Assembly: GCF_002285285.1 (NCBI RefSeq)
Contig: NZ_NSJF01000005.1
Span: forward strand, 186,001-250,000
Direction: 5' to 3'
Source of the DNA: Vandammella animalimorsus
GTDB lineage: Bacteria > Pseudomonadota > Gammaproteobacteria > Burkholderiales > Burkholderiaceae_C
DNA length: 64,000 bases
In this document: positions 33,438 through 43,443 of the stretch, piece after piece
How the letters are laid out: every line of letters begins with the position of its first letter
Position numbering within the stretch: position 1 is the stretch's first letter
Notes under the pieces: generated by a model
What the model was told of the DNA's origin: nothing
Database searches by the model: none
What the model saw: the letters and a program-made list of their open reading frames with translations, nothing else
Made by a program: the position numbers and the translations under genes

Positions 33438-35441
33438 TTATCCCGCGCCTGTGCCCAAGTCTGGCGCTGCGCTGCGCCCGCTCTTGCTGGCGGGTTGGGC
33501 TTGGTCGAGCAGTTGCTGCACGCGCGCCTGCAGCAGCTCGGGCGTGGCGCTGGCGCTGTCCATGGCCGGGCCCACGTGCAGGCCCACGCGGTTGAGCCAG
33601 CCACGCCGCAGCGGCCGCACCATGGCCACGTTCTGGCCGCCTCGCACTTCGATGCGCGAGAAGAACGAGCCCCACAGGTTGGACAGCGCCATGGGGATGA
33701 TGGGCACGTCCAGGCCCTGGGCGCGGGCATCGTCCGTGATCTTGTGGATGCCGCGCTTGAAGCGCTGCAGCTGGCCGTCGCGGGTGATGGCCCCTTCGGG
33801 GAAGATGCCCAGCAGGTCGCCCTCGCGCAGCACCTGGGCGGCGCGCTCGAAGGCGGCCTCGAAGGCCTGCGGATTGTCGCGCTGCGCGGCAATGGGGATG
33901 GCCTTGGCGAAGCGGAAGATCAGCCCCAGCAGGCGGTTGCGGAAGATGCGCTCGTCCATGATGAAATAGATTGGGCGCGGGCTGGCGGCCAGCAGCAAGA
34001 TGGCATCGACGAAGCTGACGTGGTTGCAGGCCAGCACGGCCGGGCCTTCGCTGGGGATGTGCTCGCGCCCCTGGATGCGAAAGCGGTAGATCAGGTGGGT
34101 GAGCACCCAGGCCATGAAGCGCAGCAGGTACTCGGGCACCAGCAGGAAGATGTAGGCCGCGACGATGGCATTGCCAATGGCCAGCGCCAGAAAGATCTGC
34201 GGCATCGTCAGCCCCAGCTGCAGCAGTGAGGCGGTGAGCACGGCGCTGGCGATCATGAACAGCGCGTTGAGGATGTTGTTGGCGGCGATGATGCGCGCGC
34301 GGTGCGTGGGCTGTGAGCGCATTTGCACCAGTGCGTACATGGGCACGCTGTACAGCCCGGTGAACAGGCACAGCAGCAGCAGGTCGATGAGCACGCGCCA
34401 GTTGGCCGCCGCGCCCAGGAACTGCGACACCTCCAACAACTGGGCCGGCGCCGGCAGGTTGCGGGTGGCGAAGTACAGATCGAGCAGGAACACGCTCATG
34501 CCGATGGCGCCCACGGGCACCAGGCCGATCTCGACCTGTTTGCGCGAGAGCGCCTCGCACAGCAGCGAGCCGATGCCGATGCCCAGCGCAAACACCGTCA
34601 ACAGCAGCGAGGCCACCTGGGCGTTGCCGTGCAGCACCTCTTTGGCAATGACGGGAAACTGGCTCATCAGCACTGAGCCGACGAACCACATCCAGCTGAT
34701 GCCCAGCACGGAGCGGAACACCACAGCCTGGGCGTGGGCCAGGCGCAGGTTCTGCCAGGTCTCGCGCACGGGGTTCCAGTCGATGCGCAGCGCCGGGTCG
34801 GTGGGCGCGGCCTGCGGGATGGCGCGGCTGCTGGCCCAGCCCAGCACGGCCAGCGCCAGGCTGGCCAGCGCCACGTACTTGCGCCCGGGCTCGCCCAGGT
34901 CGATGAGCATGCCGCCGGCCAGGCTGCCCAGCACGATGGAGACGAAGGTGCCCATCTCCACCATGCCGTTGCCGCCGGTGAGCTCGGCCGCGTTCAGGTG
35001 CTGGGGCAGGTAGGCGTACTTGACCGGGCCGAACAGCGTCGATTGCAGGCCCATGGCGAACACGCAGGCCAGCAGCACGGCCACGGCCTCGAACCAGAAG
35101 GCCAGCGCAGCCACCAGCATGATGGCAATCTCCAGCAGCTTCAGGCGGCGAATCAGCAGCGCATGGGCGTACTTGTCGGCCAGCTGCCCGGCCGTGGCCG
35201 AAAACAGCAAATAGGGCAGGATGAATACTGCGCCGATCACCAGCCCGGCCATTTGCGGGTCGAGCCAGGCCACCTGCAGCTGGTACGTCACCAGCACCGT
35301 GAAGGCGAACTTGAACAGGTTGTCGTTGGCTGCGCCGATGAATTGCGTCCAGAAAAACGGCGCAAAGCGCCGCTGGCCCAGCAGCTTGAATTGGTTGACC
35401 TCATCGGCCTTGATGGGGTGGGTAGGGCGGTGTTGGCTCAT
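33438..35441 (-). CDS. LplT-like MFS transporter fused to PlsC-like acyltransferase
   Basis: 667 residues. Residues 1-425 are an MFS transporter with twelve helices and the LplT signatures FFWTQFIGAANDNLFKFAF and ATAGQLADKYAHALLIRRLK. Residues about 440-640 are a 1-acylglycerol-3-phosphate acyltransferase with the HX4D motif NHVSFVD and FPEGAITRDGQL. The transporter half would flip lysophospholipid across the inner membrane and the second half re-acylate it, as the separate LplT and Aas proteins of E. coli do. The acyl-ACP ligase third of E. coli Aas is missing. The reaction is inferred from the domains. It is followed by rlmB on the same strand. Confidence 0.92.
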   Translation of the reverse strand: MSQHRPTHPIKADEVNQFKLLGQRRFAPFFWTQFIGAANDNLFKFAFTVLVTYQLQVAWLDPQMAGLVIGAVFILPYLLFSATAGQLADKYAHALLIRRLKLLEIAIMLVAALAFWFEAVAVLLACVFAMGLQSTLFGPVKYAYLPQHLNAAELTGGNGMVEMGTFVSIVLGSLAGGMLIDLGEPGRKYVALASLALAVLGWASSRAIPQAAPTDPALRIDWNPVRETWQNLRLAHAQAVVFRSVLGISWMWFVGSVLMSQFPVIAKEVLHGNAQVASLLLTVFALGIGIGSLLCEALSRKQVEIGLVPVGAIGMSVFLLDLYFATRNLPAPAQLLEVSQFLGAAANWRVLIDLLLLCLFTGLYSVPMYALVQMRSQPTHRARIIAANNILNALFMIASAVLTASLLQLGLTMPQIFLALAIGNAIVAAYIFLLVPEYLLRFMAWVLTHLIYRFRIQGREHIPSEGPAVLACNHVSFVDAILLLAASPRPIYFIMDERIFRNRLLGLIFRFAKAIPIAAQRDNPQAFEAAFERAAQVLREGDLLGIFPEGAITRDGQLQRFKRGIHKITDDARAQGLDVPIIPMALSNLWGSFFSRIEVRGGQNVAMVRPLRRGWLNRVGLHVGPAMDSASATPELLQARVQQLLDQAQPASKSGRSAAPDLGTGAG

Positions 35442-35507
35442 GCGGCGTCAGGTGGGGGAGATTGCAAGGGGGGCAGCAGGCATGACTCAGAAACTGTGGA
35501 CGAGCTC

Positions 35508-36383
35508 TCAACGGCGCATGGGAGTGGCGTTATACAGCATGCGGGCAATCGGCCAGCCGGCTGCGGCAGCCAGCACATGCTTGAGGCTGTGGCCCGAGAT
35601 CAGCCCGGCGCTGGCCTCGAACAGCGCGTGATCGCCCAGCTCACACACCTTGCACAGCAGGTACCAGCCGATGATGGCCAGCAGGCCCAGCGCGGGCATG
35701 CCTGCGCTGCGCGGCAGCCCCAGGCGAGTGCCCAGACCAATGGCCAGCAGCAGCACCATGCCGCCGCCTTGCAGCACGCTCCAGGGCGTGAAATTGCCCG
35801 TGGCATGCCAGACGGCCAGGCTGGCGCAGCTGGCGGCAAAGGTCAGCGCCGTGGCCAGCAGCGCGCTGGCGTCGCAGGCGATCTGGCGCACCGCCAGGCC
35901 GACGATGGCGGCAAATACGATGCCCATGGCCAGGCGATCCCACAGCACGCCGGCATCGTTGGGCTGCAAGTGGTAAACGCCTGAGCCCAGCGCGGTGGCG
36001 GCAAAGCCCAGCGCCGCCAGGCCGCACAGGTGCCACCACAGCGGCATGCTGCGCACATGGGCGCGCTGCATGGCGCGGCGGTACTGCCGCATGGCCCGGG
36101 CGATGACAATGGCGGCGGCCAGAAAGCACAGATTGGTCAGCACGTCCATGGCGTTGGGCAGGCCAAGCAGGCCGCGCTGATCGGCAAAATCGTGGTAATG
36201 CGCCAGTTGCTGCACCGGCGGCAGCAGCGCCGCCAGCAGCGCCAGCAGTGCGGCAAAGGCCAGCAAGGCCCAGCGCGCCAGCTGCTGCGCCGAGCGCGCC
36301 CGGGCCGTGTAATGGCTGCCATCGACCATGGCAAACGAGGGGGAAAAGGATGCGGCAAGCACAAAGGATTTCTTGGCGGGCAT
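35508..36383 (-). CDS. Ceramidase/CREST-like integral membrane protein
   Basis: 291 residues from the ATG at 36383; a shorter start at 36329 is possible. Seven hydrophobic segments are visible. SGVYHLQPNDAGVLWDRLAMG near the middle and SGHSLKHVLAAAAGW near the end hold the S, H, D and H residues arranged as in the alkaline ceramidase/PAQR (CREST) membrane hydrolases. Those residues bind zinc in known members. Bacterial relatives are mostly uncharacterised, so a lipid amidase activity is only a family-level inference. The next gene on the same strand is the LplT-PlsC fusion, 66 bases after its stop. Confidence 0.72.
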   Translation of the reverse strand: MPAKKSFVLAASFSPSFAMVDGSHYTARARSAQQLARWALLAFAALLALLAALLPPVQQLAHYHDFADQRGLLGLPNAMDVLTNLCFLAAAIVIARAMRQYRRAMQRAHVRSMPLWWHLCGLAALGFAATALGSGVYHLQPNDAGVLWDRLAMGIVFAAIVGLAVRQIACDASALLATALTFAASCASLAVWHATGNFTPWSVLQGGGMVLLLAIGLGTRLGLPRSAGMPALGLLAIIGWYLLCKVCELGDHALFEASAGLISGHSLKHVLAAAAGWPIARMLYNATPMRR

Positions 36384-36509
36384 GGCGTGGCTCCAAAACA
36401 ATCGACAGGTCATGAATGGATGGGGTGACATGCACCCTGCGCCGCGAAGTATCGAAACCGGATGGCAAAAAGTGCCGTTATTTGCTTTTGATTGCGTATT
36501 AAATGTCTT

Positions 36510-36532
36510 AAAGTATCTTTTATTGATACCTT
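36510..36532. promoter_or_regulatory. Inverted repeat upstream of an XRE-type regulator
   Basis: AAAGTATC (36510-36517) and GATACCTTT-type arm (36525-36532) form an inverted repeat in the AT-rich stretch between the divergent ceramidase-like gene and the regulator. It could be the regulator's own operator; no further evidence. Confidence 0.4.
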
Positions 36533-36592
36533 TTGCCGCTGGCAGCCCCGATCGACAGGCCAGCCGCAGCACATGAGAGGAGGAGCAAGCCC

Positions 36593-37324
36593 ATGAGCAC
36601 CACCCAAGACCTGGTGAGCGTCATCAAGCAGGAACTCAAGGCCAACCGCATGACCTACGCCGATCTGGCCCAGGCGCTGGAGATGGCCGAGTCCAGCGTC
36701 AAGCGCATGCTCTCGCGCGGAGAGATGCCGCTGTCGCGCATCGACGCCATCTGCCGTGCGCTGGGCACGGACTTTGCCGAGCTGGCGCGGCGCGTGGTCG
36801 ATCAGCAGCCCGAGCTGGCGCAGTTGAGCGTGGAGCAGGAGCGCGCCGTGGTGGCCGACAAGAAGCTGCTGCTGGTGGCCGTCAACGCCATGAGCCTGTG
36901 GTCGGTCGAGCAAATGGTGGCCGCCTACCACCTCAGCGAGGCCGAGTGCGTCAAATACCTGGTGCAGCTCGACCGGCTGGGCATTCTGGAACTGCGGCCC
37001 ATGAACCGCTACCGCCTCAAGCTGGCCAAGACTTTCAAGTGGCGGCCCAATGGCCCGGTGATGCAGTTCTTTCGCGAGCATGTGGCGCTGGATTACTTGG
37101 GCGGGGCCTTTGCGCACGACGACGAAGGGCTGTTCCTGGTGCATGGCAGCATCAGCCGCGCGGCCGCGCCCGCCCTGCTCGAGCGCATGCAGCGCCTGGG
37201 GCAGGATTTCTCCCAGCAGCACCTGAGCGACCAGAAAGTGCCGCCCGGCGAGCGCGAGGGCTACACCATGATCCTGGCGCTGCGCCGCTGGGAATATTCG
37301 GCCTTCAAGGCCTTGCGCCGCTGA
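36593..37324 (+). CDS. XRE-family transcriptional regulator
   Basis: 243 residues, start 36593 after a strong GGAGGAG. Residues 5-65 form an XRE helix-turn-helix (LVSVIKQELKANRMTYADLAQALEMAESSVKRMLSRGEMPLSRIDAICRALG). Residues about 85-240 form an unnamed ligand or dimer domain with YRLKLAKTFKWRPNGPVMQFFREH and a final MILALRRWEYSAFKALRR. Proteins of this length and layout are common in beta- and gammaproteobacteria, but their targets are unknown. Its last 20 bases overlap the end of the convergent Lrp/AsnC gene. Confidence 0.85.
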   Translation: MSTTQDLVSVIKQELKANRMTYADLAQALEMAESSVKRMLSRGEMPLSRIDAICRALGTDFAELARRVVDQQPELAQLSVEQERAVVADKKLLLVAVNAMSLWSVEQMVAAYHLSEAECVKYLVQLDRLGILELRPMNRYRLKLAKTFKWRPNGPVMQFFREHVALDYLGGAFAHDDEGLFLVHGSISRAAAPALLERMQRLGQDFSQQHLSDQKVPPGEREGYTMILALRRWEYSAFKALRR

Positions 37325-37868
37325 GCGGTTGCGGCCTTTGCGCTGATGCCGGCGCTGACTCTGACGCTGCTGGCGCTGCGCGCCCCGGCAGCGGGATGGC
37401 CGTGCCGCGCTTGGGTTGCGCGGTGGCGAAATAGGCCTTGACGTTGCGCACATTGGCCTGCTGCGTGAACAGCGCGTGCGCCAGCGCCTGGTAGTGCTGC
37501 ATGTCCAGGGTTTGCACCACCAGGATGAAATCCGGCCCGGCGCTCACGCGCCAGCATTGCTGCACCTCGGGGTGTTGCAGCAGCAGCTGCTCGAAGGCCG
37601 CCAGCGCCTGGGCGTCCTGCCGATCCAGGCTGAGTTCGACGATGCAGCACAGCCCCGGCGGCTGGCCGCTGGCGCGCGCCAGCGCCCATGGATCCACCAG
37701 CGCCACCTGGGCCGCCAGAATGCCCGCCTCGCGCAGGCGCTGCACGCGCCGCAGGCAAGTGGCCGGCGAGATGCCCACGCGCTCGGCCAGAACCTGTTGG
37801 CTGATTGAGGCATCGCGCTGCAGTAGCTCCAACAATTGAAGGTCGATTTCGTCAATGTTTTTCTTCAT
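37305..37868 (-). CDS. Lrp/AsnC family transcriptional regulator
   Basis: 187 residues. The N-terminal winged helix-turn-helix is IDLQLLELLQRDASISQQVLAERVGISPATCLRRVQRLREAGIL. The RAM ligand-binding domain follows (CIVELSLDRQDAQALAAFEQLLLQHPEVQQCWRVSAGPDFILVVQTLDM). A 30-residue Ala/Pro/Ser-rich tail extends past the usual end near residue 155. The ligand is probably an amino acid. It is divergent from glmS and overlaps the end of the convergent XRE gene. Autoregulation is usual in this family; inverted repeats in its promoter fit that. Confidence 0.92.
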   Translation of the reverse strand: MKKNIDEIDLQLLELLQRDASISQQVLAERVGISPATCLRRVQRLREAGILAAQVALVDPWALARASGQPPGLCCIVELSLDRQDAQALAAFEQLLLQHPEVQQCWRVSAGPDFILVVQTLDMQHYQALAHALFTQQANVRNVKAYFATAQPKRGTAIPLPGRAAPAASESAPASAQRPQPLSGARP

Positions 37869-37889
37869 CTTTAAGCTTTTAATGAAATT

Positions 37890-37919
37890 AAATTTCGAGA
37901 AATCACATCCGTGAAATTT
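37890..37919. promoter_or_regulatory. Candidate Lrp/AsnC-type operator
   Basis: AAATTTC (37890-37896) and GAAATTT (37913-37919) are a perfect inverted repeat in AT-rich DNA 22-51 bases ahead of the Lrp/AsnC start. A second short palindrome, TTTCGAGAAA, overlaps the first arm. AT-rich symmetric sites of this kind are usual for Lrp-type proteins; placement supports autoregulation. Confidence 0.4.
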
Positions 37920-38075
37920 TGCTTGAAAAATAGATCAAAAACAAAAGCAAATTTCTTTTTGCCTTGGCTAGCATCCCGCCCATGTGTGGCCCTGGCCGCC
38001 CGCCGCTGCGGGCGGCGGGCGCGTTGCGCAGATTCTTGAGCAAGGTCTGCATCCAAATCACAGGGAGAGTTGCGT

Positions 38076-39971
<1,896 letters not shown>

Positions 39972-40251
39972 ACGCCGACCCTGCGCCGAGCGGGGCAGGG
40001 TGTGGGGCACATTCCATGCGCAGGGGTGTGCCAAGGGGGCATCGGCAGGCCTCCTTGCCCGCTGCCTGCCTGGCTGGCTGATGGGGCTTGGCCCCAACCG
40101 CCCAGGCGCAGGCGGAAGAAACACCGCCTCTTGGGCCCATTCGCTGTGCCTGGCCATCCATCTGCGCCTGCGGTGGGCACAGACGGAGAAGACTTCCCCT
40201 CGCTGGGCGGAACTCGGGGCTTGAAAGACTGAGCCGACACAAGAGGGCGGC

Positions 40252-40533
40252 TTATTGACCTTTCAGCGGAGCGCCGCAATTCATGCAGCGGCACGCAAAA
40301 TAATTTCTTTTGCCGAAAAGATCGCCATCATCCACAAACAAGGCTCTTTTCCCGCATGACTTGCATCTGAAATAATGACTTACCAATATGCCGCCAATAG
40401 AGCTTGAGCCTATGAGTAGGTAAAGCGCCCAAATTAGTAAATTTGGAAATCCTCCATCTGTCAAAAAGTTTAAAAGAATAGTCAATAATAAAATGGGAAA
40501 AGGAAGAAGGGTTAGGTTTCTGAGGAAAAACAT
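40252..40533 (-). CDS. Small membrane protein with zinc-ribbon-like cysteines
   Basis: 93 residues from the ATG at 40533, eight bases after GGAG. Two hydrophobic helices (LLPFPILLLTILLNFL and NLLIWALYLLIGSSSIGGILV) precede a short soluble tail with CKSCGKRALF and CRCMNCGAPL. These two CxxC-type pairs could bind one zinc ion. I do not recognise the family. Base composition is clearly more AT-rich than the flanking genes, as for the next gene upstream, which suggests acquired DNA. Confidence 0.65.
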   Translation of the reverse strand: MFFLRNLTLLPFPILLLTILLNFLTDGGFPNLLIWALYLLIGSSSIGGILVSHYFRCKSCGKRALFVDDGDLFGKRNYFACRCMNCGAPLKGQ

Positions 40534-40625
40534 GGCCAATCTCCGGGGGGTTATTGGACTATGAAATCAATTTTCTTTTGCAATGGGGTGTTGATTTGAG
40601 ATTTTGGTGAAAGGTTGTTTTTGGT

Positions 40626-41129
40626 TTATGCGGTATAGCTGTTCAATAATATTTCGACATACTCTTTTCCGTATTCTCTGATCAGGCTGTTGTAGATGTA
40701 ACCTCTTTTTTGAATGCTTTCGATGCTGAAGAACAGGTCGCGCGTGAAGATTTTTCTGTCAATCGACTGGTTCAGCCCTATGACGCCCAAGCCGACGGGG
40801 ATGTTCTGAAACGCGGCCCATGCACCATCTGCTGAAAAAAGCGCGCCGCCTGAAAAAATGAGTTCGGACACCCTTCTTTTTTCGTCTTTTTCAATCAAGG
40901 ACAGGAGCTTGCTGGTGGCAACTTCCTTGATGCTGGCCTCGTCTTCGTCAAATCTGTAGTAGTGGATGAAATTTTCGCCGAGTGATTCGGCCCATTGGAT
41001 GATGGCCGAGAGGATGGGCTCCTCGGAAAACATGACGTGATCGAAGAAGATGTAATTGCGGTAATTCTGTTGGAAAACATGCCAGGGTAGATTGTTGCCG
41101 CTCAGGAATTGATTGGGCTGGTGGGGCAT
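40626..41129 (-). CDS. Hypothetical protein in an AT-rich patch
   Basis: 167 residues from the ATG at 41129; the ORF extends to 41288 but that part is GC-rich with no family-like text. The chain is acidic and aromatic-rich (NYRNYIFFDHVMFSEEPILSAI, IIQWAESLGENFIHYYRFDE, IREYGKEYVEILLN) without signal peptide or membrane helix. I do not recognise it. Its size, composition and position beside a small membrane protein resemble immunity or accessory genes of acquired cassettes, but nothing specific supports that. Confidence 0.55.
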   Translation of the reverse strand: MPHQPNQFLSGNNLPWHVFQQNYRNYIFFDHVMFSEEPILSAIIQWAESLGENFIHYYRFDEDEASIKEVATSKLLSLIEKDEKRRVSELIFSGGALFSADGAWAAFQNIPVGLGVIGLNQSIDRKIFTRDLFFSIESIQKRGYIYNSLIREYGKEYVEILLNSYTA

Positions 41130-41275
41130 GGGTAGATAAAAAATCAAGAATCTTGCGAGACTGCAATGATTGGCATAAAGAAAATTTTGGGGTGCATGAT
41201 GCAAGCGGTGTAACGCGCTGTCAAGAAAACGCTTGGGCTTGCCGCCGTGCGGGGACTTTGAGCACGCCCAAAGAC

Positions 41276-41303
41276 AACGCCGGGCCAACTGGGGCCCGGC
41301 GTT
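41276..41303 (-). terminator. Hairpin terminator after the first lipoprotein gene
   Basis: AACGCCGGGCC (41276-41286) pairs perfectly with GGCCCGGCGTT (41293-41303). On the minus strand the stem is followed by GTCTTTG, only moderately T-rich. It lies about 50 bases past the stop at 41353. Confidence 0.65.
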
Positions 41304-41352
41304 GCTGATTGGCGCCGAGGTGTTGAACAGGCGCTGATGGGGGGCTGGCGGC

Positions 41353-43224
41353 TTATTGCAGTTGCAGGCTGCTGTAATGGTCCAGGCCCAGCGGGCCGAT
41401 GCCCAGGCGGCTTTCGATGGTGTGCAGGTTGCGCAGGAACTCGGCCATGCTGTTGAAGATGGGCGCTACCCATTGCTGGTTTGCGTCGATGTCGGTTGCG
41501 CGCTCGGGCAGTTGCTCCTGGGCTTTGTGCAGATATTCCTCGTATCCCTGCTGCGAGATGCGCAGCAGGCCATCGCCCAGCAGGCTGCCGTAGTAGCGCA
41601 GCTGGAGCAGCGTGCCCTGTGACTGGGCCGGCTGCTGCATCAGTTGCTTGAGCGCAGGCAACGCGCTTGGGCCCACGGCCAGGCCGACGCCGCCCTGGCC
41701 CAGGCCCAGCCAGGCGGGCAGATGGGGCGCAGCGCTGAACGTGCCCGGCGGCAGTGGGCGCGGCTCGGCGCCCGCTTGCAGGGGCTGGCGGGCCAGCTCT
41801 TTGTCGATCAGGCTGGCGTAGGAGTGCAGGGCCTGCGGGTTGTCGCTGAGAAACAGCATGGCCACTTCGATCTCTGGCTGGGGCTGTTGTGATGGGCCCT
41901 GGCGCAGCATGCTTTCAAAGTCCATGCCTGTGAGCATGGCGTAAAAGCCATGGATATTGGGGCCGATGGCGTACAGCGGGGCCAGGGCGCGGGGCAGATC
42001 GGGTTGGCGCGCCAGTTGTTGCAGCGGCTGCAGCGCCAGGCAGTCGCTGCGGTAGGCGGCCAGGGCGCTGGACTGCAGCTGCAGCCAGCTGGCGAGCTTG
42101 TCCAGCCGCAAGCTCAGGCCGATTTCGAGCAGGGGCTTGACGGCGCTCTGCCCGGTTTGGGGTTGGGGCAGTTGGCCGGGCAGGGCGGCCAGGCCCTGGC
42201 GCAGGGCCTGCTCCAGCACTACGGTGCTGCGCCGCTCCTTGCGTTTGGCGTCCCAGTGGGTGATGCCGCTGGCCAGCTCGGGCAGTTTGGCGGCCAGCGC
42301 GGCGGCGTCGGCGGCGCAGCTGGGCGGCAGCGTGGTGATGCGGCGCTGCTGCGCCAGTTGGGCATCGCTGCCCAGGCCGAACAGCGGCAGCAGCCGCTCG
42401 CTGGCCATCCAGGCGGTGATGCCGTAGGGCAGGAAGCCGTGGCGCTGGTTGACTTCGTGCAGGGTCTTGGCCTGGTAGAGGTTTTGCGCAGGCTTTTCCA
42501 GCCCGAGCAGCCGGGCCGCAGGCAGGGCTGGGCCGTTGCCGGGCTCGATGGCCAGCACCAGGTGCTGGCCGATCAGCCCCAGCAGCAGCTGGGGCTGCAG
42601 TTCTTGCAGGGCCTGCTGCACAGCCTGGGCTTGCTCCTGCCCGGCGGGCAGCGGCAGGGGCGGCAGCGGCCGCTCGGACTGCGGCTGGCCGGACAGCGGG
42701 ATGGCCCAGTAGCTGGCGTGCTGACCGAGTTGATGTTCTTGCGGGGTGAGCTCCAGCGCGGCCAGTAGCTGTTCAATCTGCGCGCGGGCGCGCGGTACGT
42801 CATGCAAGCTGAGGCGCAGCACTGGGCGCAGCTGCACTTCGTACAGGGCGAACAAGGCATCGGGGGCCAGGCCAAAGCCTTTGAGGCCTTGCTCCTTGGC
42901 GGTGCGGTCCACCTCGCGCAGCCATTGCAGCAGGCGCTGGGCGCGGGGCGATTCGGTGGTTTCCGGATCTTTGGCCAGCAGCTGCAGCAGGCTGTCCCAC
43001 ATGGGCTGCAGCGGGCGCAGCAGCTGCGCATCGAAGGCTTGCGCGGCCTCGGGCGGGGGCTCGAGGTTGGCCACGGCGTACAGGCTGTGCTGCGGCGCGT
43101 ATTGCAGCGGGTGTTCGGTGCGCACGCTGCTGCAGGCGCTCAGCAGCGCCAGCGCGCTGGCGGCCAGGGCGCTGGCCAGCAGGCGCGGGCGGCGCAGACT
43201 GGGGCGAAGGTGGCAAGCTGGCAT
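41353..43224 (-). CDS. Large lipoprotein, paralogue 1 of 3
   Basis: 623 residues; the ATG at 43224 follows GGAGG. The signal ends in a lipobox, ALALLSAC, so the mature protein is lipid-anchored. The body begins HPLQYAPQHSLYAVANLEPPP, then GFGLAPDALFALYEVQLRPVLRLSLHD, and later LLLGLIGQHLVLAIEP and LGLEKPAQNLYQAKTLHEVNQRHGFLPYG. The same landmarks, in the same order, occur in the proteins encoded at 44804-46603 and 46674-48452. The layout resembles DUF3352-like proteins, but that is not verified. The function is unknown; an envelope role is implied by the lipobox and by the neighbouring outer-membrane phospholipase. Confidence 0.82.
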   Translation of the reverse strand: MPACHLRPSLRRPRLLASALAASALALLSACSSVRTEHPLQYAPQHSLYAVANLEPPPEAAQAFDAQLLRPLQPMWDSLLQLLAKDPETTESPRAQRLLQWLREVDRTAKEQGLKGFGLAPDALFALYEVQLRPVLRLSLHDVPRARAQIEQLLAALELTPQEHQLGQHASYWAIPLSGQPQSERPLPPLPLPAGQEQAQAVQQALQELQPQLLLGLIGQHLVLAIEPGNGPALPAARLLGLEKPAQNLYQAKTLHEVNQRHGFLPYGITAWMASERLLPLFGLGSDAQLAQQRRITTLPPSCAADAAALAAKLPELASGITHWDAKRKERRSTVVLEQALRQGLAALPGQLPQPQTGQSAVKPLLEIGLSLRLDKLASWLQLQSSALAAYRSDCLALQPLQQLARQPDLPRALAPLYAIGPNIHGFYAMLTGMDFESMLRQGPSQQPQPEIEVAMLFLSDNPQALHSYASLIDKELARQPLQAGAEPRPLPPGTFSAAPHLPAWLGLGQGGVGLAVGPSALPALKQLMQQPAQSQGTLLQLRYYGSLLGDGLLRISQQGYEEYLHKAQEQLPERATDIDANQQWVAPIFNSMAEFLRNLHTIESRLGIGPLGLDHYSSLQLQ

Positions 43225-43443
43225 GGGAAGTCCTCCGAGGGGTGGTGATGGAAAAGCTTTTCGGGCCTGTTCAAAATCCCCGCACAGCGGGCAATGGAGC
43301 CCATCTGGGCGGCCTGCGGCGTTGCAAAGCATCGCCCTAGAGAGCTGGGCTGTGGTGGCTATGCAATGCGTGCAAAGCGGCGCCTTGCAGCCATTTCAAA
43401 TCGCTTCTGGCCCGCTTGCACCGACGAGACTTTCAGCAGGCGT

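Noticed and set aside
38000-38075. Possible glmS ribozyme or riboswitch
   Set aside because: The leader is short, lacks the ribozyme core and such ribozymes are known from Gram-positive bacteria, not from this lineage.
39972-40251. Small open frames downstream of glmS on both strands
   Set aside because: They are short, Trp/Pro/Arg-rich and lack ribosome sites. The only structure seen is a weak CCCTGC/GCAGGG hairpin just after glmS.
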